This document shows, in pieces, positions 1-5,781 of a stretch of DNA of 7,445 nucleotides. A program made the position numbers and the translations under genes. The first letter of the stretch is position 1; each line of letters opens with the position of its first letter. This stretch comes from Bacillota bacterium (GTDB lineage: Bacteria > Bacillota > Clostridia > Christensenellales > Aristaeellaceae), in the NCBI GenBank assembly GCA_023460055.1, contig JAEWRJ010000079.1, positions 1-7,445 on the forward strand, read 5' to 3'. The notes beneath the pieces were generated by a model, which was not told where the DNA came from, did no database searches, and was given only the letters and a program-made list of their open reading frames with translations.

Positions 1-160
1 AGCAGGGACTCCTCATTTTTATGTCGAAATAACTGGCTTTTTGACACTTTATTCCTTTGGCTCATGGTTTATGGACTACAATCCCGCCTCCTCCTTTGTA
101 ACCCTTCGCACCATACGGAAACTCAAGCGCTCCTCATCGCTTTCCCCTCCAAGTTTTCCA

Positions 161-169
161 TGCTATAAT
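161..169 (+). promoter_or_regulatory. Extended -10 promoter of the oxidoreductase-amidohydrolase operon
   Basis: TG-C-TATAAT at 161-169 is a full extended -10 element with a consensus hexamer. The -35 region at the right distance (141-146, TTTCCC) is poor, which is common for extended -10 promoters. Transcription would begin near 176, only about 8 bases before the ATG at 184 but about 26 bases before the ATG at 202. This supports 202 as the true start of the first gene. Confidence 0.65.
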
Positions 170-201
170 GAGCAAAATAAAGCATGGAGGATAAATCCCG
201 C

Positions 202-1251
202 ATGAAGGTCGCCATTATCGGCTGCGGCACGATCGCCAATGCCGCGCATATCCCGGCTTATATAAAAAACGAGAAAGCCAAGATCAAATATTTTTGCGAC
301 ATCATCCCCGAGCGCGCGCAAAAGGCGGTGCTGGAGTACGGCTGCGGCACGGCCATTACCGATTATCATGATATCCTGAAGGATCCGGAAGTCGAAGCTG
401 TCTCAGTCTGCGTCCCCAACAACATGCACGCCCCCATTAGCATCGATTGCCTGAGGGCCGGCAAGCATGTGCTGTGCGAGAAGCCCATCGCCCGCACCTT
501 TGCGGAAGCGCTGGACATGCAGAAAGCCCAGCACGAAACTGGCAAAACCCTCAACATCGGCGTGGTCAACCGCTTCAACGACAGCGTGCGCCGGGTGAAG
601 AAGATGATCGATGAAGGCCGCCTGGGCAATATCTACCACGTCTATGTCTCCTTCCGCGCGCACCGCAGCATTCCTGGCCTGGGCGGAGCCTTTACCACCA
701 AGGATATCTCGGGCGGCGGCGCGCTGATCGACTGGGGCGTTCATTACCTGGATATTGTCATGTACTGCTGCGGCGATCCCGCGCCCCTGACCGTATCGGG
801 TGAGGCCTTCTCACGCCTGGGCCGCGACATCAAGGGCTATACCTGCACCAGCATGTGGGCCGGCCCCCGCGCGGAAAACGGCGTCTACGATGTGGATGAT
901 TCCGTCACCGCCCTGATCCGAACCGTTGGCCCCGTGATCAGCGTGCACGGCGCCTGGGCCCAAAACATCGGCGAGGAAGAGCGCTACATCGACTTCATGG
1001 GCGACAAAGCCGGTATCCGCCTGCAGTACGGCAAGGGCTTTACCCTGTACACAGCGGAAGATGGCGCCCTGGTCACCGCCAAGCCCGAGTTTGAGATGAG
1101 CGACATGTTCCAAAATGAGATTGACGCGTTCGTCCGCTGTGTGCGGACCGGCGAAAAGCTGCCCAGCCACATCGATACGGTGCTGCCCACCGCGCGCATG
1201 ATGCAGGCCATCTATGACTCAAGCGACTTGAAGCGCGAAATAATTCTATAG
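202..1251 (+). CDS. Gfo/Idh/MocA-family NAD(P)-dependent oxidoreductase
   Basis: This is a predicted cytosolic dehydrogenase/reductase, 349 residues from this start, a normal length for the family. The N-terminus has the Rossmann dinucleotide-binding motif (VAIIGCGTIANAAH). The family EKP motif is at residues 93-95, with Lys94 the expected catalytic lysine. The C-terminal substrate domain contains GGGALIDWGVHYLDI, giving the usual Asp177 and His181. An in-frame ATG lies at 184, but GGAGG at 186-190 would then be inside the gene. That site sits 11 bases before ATG 202, and the Rossmann strand begins directly there (MKVAIIG), so 202 is chosen. The TAG stop overlaps the ribosome binding site of the next gene, 11 bases downstream, indicating an operon and likely translational coupling. 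Family members act on sugars, inositols and related polyols; the substrate here cannot be told from sequence. The family call is secure. Confidence 0.93.
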   Translation: MKVAIIGCGTIANAAHIPAYIKNEKAKIKYFCDIIPERAQKAVLEYGCGTAITDYHDILKDPEVEAVSVCVPNNMHAPISIDCLRAGKHVLCEKPIARTFAEALDMQKAQHETGKTLNIGVVNRFNDSVRRVKKMIDEGRLGNIYHVYVSFRAHRSIPGLGGAFTTKDISGGGALIDWGVHYLDIVMYCCGDPAPLTVSGEAFSRLGRDIKGYTCTSMWAGPRAENGVYDVDDSVTALIRTVGPVISVHGAWAQNIGEEERYIDFMGDKAGIRLQYGKGFTLYTAEDGALVTAKPEFEMSDMFQNEIDAFVRCVRTGEKLPSHIDTVLPTARMMQAIYDSSDLKREIIL

Positions 1252-1262
1252 GAGATAAAAGC

Positions 1263-2429
1263 ATGACACTCTTGATCAAGAACGCGTCTGTTTTTGACGC
1301 GATCCATCCGGACCCTTATCAAAGCGACATCCTGGTGGAGAACGGCAAGATCAAAAAGATCGCCAAGGGCATCAAATCAAAGGCTGACGAGGTGTTTGAC
1401 GCCCAGGGGCTTTACTGCTTCCCAGGCTTTATTGACGCGCACAGCCACCTGGGCATGGATGGATGGGGCATCGGCTATGAGGGCACGGACTACAACGAGT
1501 TGAACGACATTTGCACCCCCCACCTGCGCGCCATTGACGGTTTCAAGCCCATGCAGCCTACGCTGCTGGAGGCTGCGCAGGCAGGCGTCACCTGTGTATC
1601 CACCGGCCCCGGCAGCGCCAACGTGCTGGGCGGCACCTTTATGGCCGTCAAGACGGTAGGCCATCGCGCGGATGACATGGTCATCAGGCAGGACGCGGCC
1701 ATGAAGTGCGCCTTCGGCGAAAACCCCAAGCGCGTATACCGCGAGAAGGGCATTTCGTCCCGCATGACCACCGCCGCCAGGCTGCGCGAAGCGCTGATGA
1801 AGGCAAGGGAGTATATGCAAAAGAAGGAGGCGGCGGGAAGCGACGCGTCCAAGCTGCCGGCCTATGATATCAAGCTGGAGGCCCTGCTGCCCGTGCTTCG
1901 CCGCGAGATCCCATTAAAGGCCCACGCCCACGCGACGGAGGATATTTTCACCGCCATCCGCGTCGCCAGAGAGTTTGATGTCAAGCTGACCCTTGAACAT
2001 GTGACCGAAGGCCATCTGATCGCGGATGACCTGGCGAAGGAAAACATCCCCCTGGCAGTCGGGCCCACGCTGACGCACGCCACCAAGTTTGAGCTGCGCA
2101 ATAAATCCTGGGTCACACCGGGCGCGCTGGACCGGGCAGGCTGCAGCGTGAGCATCATCACGGACGCGCCTGTCATCCCCCAGCAGTACCTGCCCCTGTG
2201 CGCAGGCATGGCCGTCAAGGCAGGTATGGATAAGTTCAAGGCACTGCAGGCCATCACCATCAATCCCGCCCGCCACATCGGCATCGCGGACCGCGTCGGC
2301 TCGCTGGAGGCGGGCAAGGACGCGGATATCGTCATCACAGACGGCTGCCCCTTTGAGGTGAGCACGCAGATTATTCGTGTCTACATTGACGGCCGGGCTG
2401 TTGAAGCGGCCAAACAAGGGGTAGAATAG
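1263..2429 (+). CDS. Imidazolonepropionase-like metal-dependent amidohydrolase
   Basis: This is a predicted cytosolic hydrolase of the amidohydrolase superfamily, 388 residues. It has the small N-terminal beta-sandwich segment (LIKNASVFDA, VENGKIKKIAKG), then PGFIDAHSHLG with the metal-binding HxH pair His60 and His62. Further candidate ligands are His221/His223 (KAHAHATEDI), His246 (LEHVTEGHL) and Asp301 (ITDAPVIP). The C-terminus closes with NPARHIGIADRVGSLEAGKDADIVI, typical of the superfamily. The GPGSANVLGG stretch at 115-124 and FGENPKRVY at 151-159 mark a subgroup whose substrate I cannot name. GGAG at 1251-1254 lies 8 bases before the ATG and overlaps the upstream stop codon. Co-transcription with the Gfo/Idh/MocA enzyme suggests one catabolic route, perhaps opening or deacylating a cyclic amide or amino-sugar derivative, but that is inference. 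It is not HutI itself, because no other histidine-pathway gene is present. Confidence 0.9.
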   Translation: MTLLIKNASVFDAIHPDPYQSDILVENGKIKKIAKGIKSKADEVFDAQGLYCFPGFIDAHSHLGMDGWGIGYEGTDYNELNDICTPHLRAIDGFKPMQPTLLEAAQAGVTCVSTGPGSANVLGGTFMAVKTVGHRADDMVIRQDAAMKCAFGENPKRVYREKGISSRMTTAARLREALMKAREYMQKKEAAGSDASKLPAYDIKLEALLPVLRREIPLKAHAHATEDIFTAIRVAREFDVKLTLEHVTEGHLIADDLAKENIPLAVGPTLTHATKFELRNKSWVTPGALDRAGCSVSIITDAPVIPQQYLPLCAGMAVKAGMDKFKALQAITINPARHIGIADRVGSLEAGKDADIVITDGCPFEVSTQIIRVYIDGRAVEAAKQGVE

Positions 2430-2516
2430 GCAAGAGCTATCGGGTATTCTGTTTTGGCGGGTCAGCGGATGATGGACAGCGGTTTGGGGCATCCACGGGA
2501 AATCCCGCGATTTGTC

Positions 2517-2545
2517 TTGACTAACCGGAAAGGTCATTCTATGAT
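2517..2545 (+). promoter_or_regulatory. Sigma-A promoter of the superoxide reductase operon
   Basis: TTGACT at 2517-2522 and TATGAT at 2540-2545 are separated by exactly 17 bases, each with five of six consensus bases. Transcription should begin near 2552, giving a leader of about 27 bases that contains GAGGGGG at 2562-2568. The interrupted palindrome CTAT-G-ATAG (2539-2547) overlaps the -10 and could be an operator. In 2430-2516, between the amidohydrolase and this promoter, only a weak 4-bp hairpin (CGGG-AAAT-CCCG, 2496-2507) is seen, with no convincing terminator. Confidence 0.8.
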
Positions 2546-2578
2546 AGTACTTAATCAAAATGAGGGGGTATATCATTG

Positions 2579-2947
2579 ATGAAGTACTACAAATGCGCCC
2601 ACTGCGGAAACATCATCACGTATGCGGTCGATAAGGGTGTCAAGGTTGTATGCTGCGGAGAAGAAATGCAGGAGCTGATTCCCGGCACCGTTGACGCTTC
2701 CAAGGAAAAGCACATCCCTGTCATCGAGCGCGAAGGCAGCACCGTGACTGTCAAAGTTGGCAGCGTAGCGCACCCCATGCTGCCCGAGCACTACATCGGC
2801 TGGATTGTCCTTGAAACCAACTTGGGCATCCAGCGAAGGGAACTGAGCCCCGCGCAGGCGCCGGAAGCCACATTTGCTCTCACGGAGGGTGAAGAGGTCG
2901 TCGCTGCCTACGAATGGTGTAACCTCCACGGCCTGTGGAAGGCTTAA
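2579..2947 (+). CDS. dfx: Desulfoferrodoxin, two-iron superoxide reductase
   Basis: This enzyme reduces superoxide to hydrogen peroxide in the cytosol without making oxygen, a hallmark of anaerobes. The protein has 122 residues, a normal length for the two-iron class. The N-terminal desulforedoxin domain has the rubredoxin-like iron site CxxC-X15-CC (Cys6, Cys9, Cys25, Cys26). The C-terminal domain keeps the full catalytic centre: Glu43, Lys44 and His45 (EKHIP), His65, His71, Cys114 and His117 (WCNLHG), so it should be active. A TTG lies in frame at 2576, directly before the ATG at 2579. ATG is preferred, with GAGGGGG 10 bases upstream and the family's usual MKYY-type N-terminus. It has its own promoter at 2517-2545, and rubredoxin, its usual electron donor, follows 28 bases downstream. 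Confidence 0.97.
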   Translation: MKYYKCAHCGNIITYAVDKGVKVVCCGEEMQELIPGTVDASKEKHIPVIEREGSTVTVKVGSVAHPMLPEHYIGWIVLETNLGIQRRELSPAQAPEATFALTEGEEVVAAYEWCNLHGLWKA

Positions 2948-2975
2948 AAATTACAAAACTTAAAGGAGAACAGAC

Positions 2976-3140
2976 ATGAAGAAGTACGTATGCGATATCT
3001 GCGGCTGGATCTATGACGAAGCGGAGGGCGATCCGGACAACAACATCGCCGCCGGCACCAAATGGGAAGACCTGCCCGATGACTTCGAGTGCCCTGTCTG
3101 CGGCGCCGACAAGGATAGCTTCAGCCTGGTTGAGGAGTAA
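2976..3140 (+). CDS. Rubredoxin
   Basis: This is a small cytosolic iron-sulfur-free electron carrier with one iron bound by four cysteines. The 54-residue protein is exactly the classical rubredoxin size. It shows both knuckles: Cys6-x-x-Cys9 followed by GWIYDEAEGDPD, and Cys39-x-x-Cys42 in ECPVCGADKDSF. The family's conserved aromatic residues (Tyr4, Tyr13, Trp30, Phe49) are also present. AGGAG at 2964-2968 lies 7 bases before the ATG. It follows the superoxide reductase by 28 bases, with no terminator between, and precedes a strong terminator, so the two genes form a bicistronic operon. The expected role is to pass electrons from an NAD(P)H:rubredoxin oxidoreductase, not present in this window, to the superoxide reductase. 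Identification is secure. Confidence 0.97.
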   Translation: MKKYVCDICGWIYDEAEGDPDNNIAAGTKWEDLPDDFECPVCGADKDSFSLVEE

Positions 3141-3163
3141 TTTCTTCGCCGAAGGTTCGCCTT

Positions 3164-3203
3164 ACCTCCCTTGTATCCTTCCGAGGATGCAGGGGAGGTT
3201 TTT
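3164..3203 (+). terminator. Rho-independent terminator after rubredoxin
   Basis: The arms 3164-3178 and 3185-3199 pair over all 15 positions, with two G-T wobbles, around a 6-base loop (3179-3184). Five Ts follow at 3199-3203. It lies 23 bases after the rubredoxin stop codon and ends the superoxide reductase-rubredoxin transcript, separating it from the diguanylate cyclase gene. Confidence 0.9.
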
Positions 3204-3283
3204 ACAATGATCAAAATATTCATTTCATCTGGCTGGCAGCGCTCATCTCCGTCCCCAGCGGCGACGATACGCCGAAGCAATGG

Positions 3284-3312
3284 TTGCTATTTTATTAAAT
3301 AATTGATACCAT
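3284..3312 (+). promoter_or_regulatory. Candidate promoter of the diguanylate cyclase gene
   Basis: TTGCTA (3284-3289) and TACCAT (3307-3312) are 17 bases apart, each matching four of six consensus bases, in an AT-rich patch between the terminator and the gene. A promoter is expected here because a strong terminator lies upstream. The hexamers are weak, so the exact position is tentative. Confidence 0.4.
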
Positions 3313-3330
3313 ACCAATGATTGAACGCTA

Positions 3331-3366
3331 AGCCCCCGCGGCAGGCAACTTGTGAGGGCTCGGCCC
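3331..3366 (+). other. GC-rich leader with two competing short hairpins
   Basis: AGCCC (3331-3335) can pair with GGGCT (3356-3360). Alternatively GGGC (3356-3359) can pair with GCCC (3363-3366). The two pairings share bases and exclude one another, and both lie just upstream of the ribosome binding site AAGGTG (3372-3377). The stems are short and may be fortuitous; no known riboswitch class is recognised. Confidence 0.25.
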
Positions 3367-3384
3367 GTAAGAAGGTGAAAGACG

Positions 3385-4284
3385 ATGAGTTTTGACGCGA
3401 CCCGGGATGATATCAAGGCCAAGTTTCTTGATATTTTCATGACAATGATCGATAGCGCGCCGATGAGCATCGTAATCACCGATTCTAATGCAGATATAGA
3501 GTATGTAAACCCGTACTTTACCCAGCTGACCGGGTATTCCTTTAATGAAGCGCTCGGCAACAACCCTCGCCTGCTTCAATCCGGCCAAACCCCCTCAGAG
3601 GTATACTGCGACCTTTGGTCGCGGCTCCTGCAGGGTGAGAGCTGGAAGGGCGAATTCATTAACCTCAAGGAAAACGGCAATATATACATTGAGGTCGCTT
3701 CCATCTTCCCCATTAAGGATAAACTGGGGCAGCTGCATTATGCAGCCTTTAAGATCGATGGTACAGAGCAAAGGAAGATACAGGACCTCGTCAACCTCGA
3801 CCCGCTGACCAGCTTATTCAACCGCTTCTATCTGAATAAGCGCCTGCAGACCGATCTGAGCGCCTGCTTTGAAAATGACAAGCCGCTCTCTCTGATCTTC
3901 CTCGACCTTGACCGTTTTAAACGAATCAATGACCTGCACGGCCACCCAGCCGGCGACCAGGTGCTGCACGCCGTGGCCAAGCTGCTGCGCGCAAACATCA
4001 GAAGCCGGGACGGATGGATCGCCCGCTACGGCGGTGATGAATTTGTTATCTGCCTCCCCGCCACAAGCAGCGACACAGCGCACAGGATAGCAGAACGGCT
4101 GCGCCTTGTGCTTGCCTCCCAGCCGCTTGACTGCGGGGGCATGGATGTACACATCTCCTGCAGCATCGGGGTGCACACAGTGACCCGCACCAGCGAAGGG
4201 AATACACCCGAGGAGCTGATGAAGGCAGCGGACAAGAAGATGTACATGGCCAAGGGGCAGGGAAGGAACATAGTGATCTCCTGA
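3385..4284 (+). CDS. PAS-GGDEF diguanylate cyclase
   Basis: This enzyme is predicted to make cyclic-di-GMP from two GTP. The 299-residue protein has no membrane segment or signal peptide, so it is a cytosolic sensor. Residues about 20-132 are a PAS domain (ITDSNADIEYVNPYFTQLTG, then NPRLLQSGQTP, LW at 77-78, W87, ending in a TEQRK-type linker). Residues about 133-299 are a GGDEF domain. The GGDEF signature is exact at 216-220, and DLDRFKRIND (174-183) and GD (190-191) supply the expected metal and nucleotide contacts, so it should be active. A possible inhibitory RxxD motif, Arg206 to Asp209, lies six rather than five residues before GGDEF. The PAS resembles the flavin-binding redox-sensing PAS of NifL and MmoS, which suggests redox or oxygen control but is inference. 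AAGGTG lies 7 bases before the ATG. It follows a terminator and so is probably transcribed alone. Confidence 0.93.
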   Translation: MSFDATRDDIKAKFLDIFMTMIDSAPMSIVITDSNADIEYVNPYFTQLTGYSFNEALGNNPRLLQSGQTPSEVYCDLWSRLLQGESWKGEFINLKENGNIYIEVASIFPIKDKLGQLHYAAFKIDGTEQRKIQDLVNLDPLTSLFNRFYLNKRLQTDLSACFENDKPLSLIFLDLDRFKRINDLHGHPAGDQVLHAVAKLLRANIRSRDGWIARYGGDEFVICLPATSSDTAHRIAERLRLVLASQPLDCGGMDVHISCSIGVHTVTRTSEGNTPEELMKAADKKMYMAKGQGRNIVIS

Positions 4285-4458
4285 CCCTTGCAAACCATAA
4301 AGCATGCCTGCCCGACTGACCGGGGGCGCTGTGCCAAATCATACTAAAGAGCTCGGCGCAAGAAGCACAAGTGAAAGCGAAACAGCGCTGCGCAGGGCTT
4401 GCCGCGGCGCAGCATCAGGCTAAAACAACTGCTGCAACGATGCGCTAGCGTTCGGAAC

Positions 4459-4488
4459 CAGTATCAGTATTAGTATCAATATCAGAAT
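4459..4488. repeat. Degenerate hexamer tandem repeat (CAGTAT-like, five copies)
   Basis: Five consecutive hexamers read CAGTAT, CAGTAT, TAGTAT, CAATAT and CAGAAT. The array is AT-rich, sits in non-coding DNA and ends a few bases from the terminator hairpin. It could be slippage-derived microsatellite-like DNA; no function is evident. Confidence 0.6.
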
Positions 4489-4492
4489 AACG

Positions 4493-4538
4493 AAAAACCG
4501 CTCGCAAGCTGCTGAAAAACAGTAGTTGCGAGTGGTTT
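4493..4538 (-). terminator. Rho-independent terminator of the sortase transcript
   Basis: The arms 4495-4514 and 4520-4538 form a stem of 13 base pairs, then a bulged G (4508), then 6 more pairs, around a 5-base loop (4515-4519). Read on the minus strand the hairpin is followed by five Ts (4497-4493), the classic termination signal. It lies about 160 bases beyond the sortase stop. On the plus strand the trailing run is only TTT followed by ATG, so it could also weakly stop transcription from the diguanylate cyclase side. Confidence 0.85.
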
Positions 4539-4698
4539 ATGTTGCTTGAAAACACTAAAGCATCCAAAGCGGCGAAAGATTTTGATTTGAGACAAAGACT
4601 ACAGGTAAAGGCACAGCACCGAGTCAAAATAATCGGCGCAAGGATACGGCAACGCGTTGAGCCAGTATATTATTGATACCGTTGGGTCCGTATATCCG

Positions 4699-5679
4699 CT
4701 ATCTTTTCCCGGCGTTGGCCTTAAACTTCATCGCCATGTCCGCCTTATCTTCCTCTGGTCTCAGTTCCCGCAGGGCGAGAATCAGCCGTTCGCTATCCTC
4801 AAGCCCGTGGCAGGTGGCTAATGTCAGTAGTTTATCATCGGCACGCACATCCACGGGCAGGTCAAACACAGACAGCTCCGACAGGCGCGCGGTATATGCC
4901 AGCATCTCCGCATCACTTGCAAACTCGCTGTGAGCAAACTCCGCATACATAGGGGAGTTCAGATCAATCGAGGCGATGGACACAGCATAGGGGACATAGG
5001 TAGCGCTTTCATACAGCGTGCTAAATGTAAACATCGGCTGGCCCTTCAGGAAAAACACATCGAGATAACGGCTCAGCTTACCGAACATGCTGCCATTCTT
5101 CATATTATGGCCATGCAGCACCAGGTTGCTCGCTCTGGGAAGGATAGAGCCCGCCTGATCCAAAAAGACAGTACCCGCAAGATTCTCCCGCCCATAGAAA
5201 TCATGAGCCATGTAGTAATCATTGTCCCGCTTCACGATAGGGAAATCTATCTCCTCAATCGCGTCAGAGCGCAGCCAGCCGATCAGATCATTATTTTTCT
5301 TGTAAAGGGACAAGAACTCCGGGCTCATAGCGGCATTGGGCGCAACTGTCGTCCTAGGCATGATAAGTGACTGCGAAGCAGGAAATTGTACCTCTTGGGT
5401 CAGAACGTCCTGCTCACGCTCCCAGGTTGAGTTCTCAGGTGCTTCAGCCATATCTGAAAATGCCGCTTCCTCAGCCCGCGAGTCTGCCTGCTTCGCCTCC
5501 CGGACATCATATTCCTGCTTCAAAGCCTCAAAGTTGCTGTTGGTTTGCGCCGCATGCCCCGCATAGCGCAGCAACAGCCCCCCAGCCACCAACAGACATA
5601 GCACCGACACGCCCACCAGTGAGCGTCTAATCAGCTTCTTCCGGGCATTTTGATATCTGTAGCGTATGCGTCGTTTCAT
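4699..5679 (-). CDS. srtB: Class B sortase
   Basis: This is a membrane-anchored cysteine transpeptidase of 326 residues that cleaves a C-terminal sorting signal and links the protein to the cell wall or to another pilin. After a basic N-terminus (KRRIRYRYQNARKK) comes one membrane segment at about 20-38, so the catalytic domain is outside the cell. Residues 40-118 form a charged, low-complexity linker. The catalytic domain (about 119-310) has the class B features NNDLIGWLR, DNDYYMAHDFYG and GTVFLDQ. The active-site residues are His191 (HGHNM), Cys290 (TLATCHG) and Arg298 (ERLILAL), all present. It exceeds the usual 220-250 residues mainly through the linker and C-terminal tail. GGAG (5685-5688) lies 5 bases before the ATG. 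It follows the surface protein gene, its likely substrate, by 102 bases that include a hairpin. Class is assigned from motifs; a role as pilus polymerase or wall anchor is not decided. Confidence 0.93.
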   Translation of the reverse strand: MKRRIRYRYQNARKKLIRRSLVGVSVLCLLVAGGLLLRYAGHAAQTNSNFEALKQEYDVREAKQADSRAEEAAFSDMAEAPENSTWEREQDVLTQEVQFPASQSLIMPRTTVAPNAAMSPEFLSLYKKNNDLIGWLRSDAIEEIDFPIVKRDNDYYMAHDFYGRENLAGTVFLDQAGSILPRASNLVLHGHNMKNGSMFGKLSRYLDVFFLKGQPMFTFSTLYESATYVPYAVSIASIDLNSPMYAEFAHSEFASDAEMLAYTARLSELSVFDLPVDVRADDKLLTLATCHGLEDSERLILALRELRPEEDKADMAMKFKANAGKR

Positions 5680-5720
5680 ACTTGCTCCATTGCGCTCCTC
5701 ATCCGGCCGGTATAATCTTT

Positions 5721-5757
5721 AAAATGGGAACAGAAAGCCGTGAGGCTTTCTGTTCCC
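5721..5757 (-). terminator. Perfect 14-bp hairpin between surface protein and sortase genes
   Basis: The arms 5726-5739 and 5744-5757 are perfectly complementary over 14 bases around a 4-base loop (5740-5743). On the minus strand the hairpin is followed by ATTTTAAAG, a short T-run, while the plus-strand side has none. It lies 24 bases after the stop of the surface protein gene. It may end most transcripts there and let a fraction read through into the sortase, or protect the upstream mRNA 3' end. No strong separate sortase promoter is seen. Confidence 0.75.
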
Positions 5758-5781
5758 GTCCCTATTTCAAGGCGCTGGGGT

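Larger units (their letters stand above)
4285..4698. other. Convergent intergenic region, no gene supported
   Basis: These 414 bases lie between the convergent diguanylate cyclase and sortase genes. They hold a five-copy degenerate hexamer repeat (4459-4488) and a long terminator hairpin (4493-4538). A 7-bp inverted repeat GCTGCGC/GCGCAGC (4387-4393, 4407-4413) and the palindrome CGCTAGCG (4443-4450) are also present. No terminator with a T-run is seen directly after the diguanylate cyclase. Small ORFs here lack convincing ribosome binding sites or recognisable products. No tRNA or other structured RNA is recognised. Confidence 0.7.

Noticed and set aside
41..46. Perfect TTGACA -35 hexamer
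   Set aside because: No acceptable -10 hexamer lies 16-18 bases downstream; the extended -10 at 161-169 is the better promoter.
184..201. Upstream ATG of the oxidoreductase gene
   Set aside because: It has no ribosome binding site, would lie only about 8 bases after the predicted transcription start, and adds six residues before a Rossmann strand that normally starts the protein.
1914..2576. Long minus-strand ORF opposite the amidohydrolase, and a similar plus-strand ORF at 6592-7116
   Set aside because: Both are antisense shadows of GC-rich genes with clear family motifs; their products resemble nothing and have no ribosome binding sites.
2576..2578. TTG start for the superoxide reductase
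   Set aside because: The adjacent ATG at 2579 has suitable spacing to GAGGGGG and gives the usual family N-terminus.
3207..3302. 31-codon ORF with GGGGAGG 8 bases before its ATG
   Set aside because: The apparent ribosome binding site is the 3' arm of the rubredoxin terminator and would be locked in its stem. The Ser/Arg-rich product resembles nothing known.
3204..3384. Cyclic-di-GMP riboswitch before the diguanylate cyclase
   Set aside because: No GEMM-I or GEMM-II consensus elements could be recognised.
3385..3780. Blue-light LOV photoreceptor domain
   Set aside because: The photoactive Cys of the GxNCRFLQ motif is Pro here, so no flavin-cysteinyl adduct can form.
4387..4413. 7-bp GC-rich inverted repeat as terminator of the diguanylate cyclase gene
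   Set aside because: Neither strand has a T-run after it, and the 13-base loop is long.
4445..4627. 60-codon minus-strand ORF
   Set aside because: It runs straight through the terminator hairpin and the hexamer repeat, which explain its sequence.
4539..4676. 45-codon plus-strand ORF in the convergent region
   Set aside because: It has no good ribosome binding site or promoter, starts at the foot of the terminator stem and gives no recognisable product.
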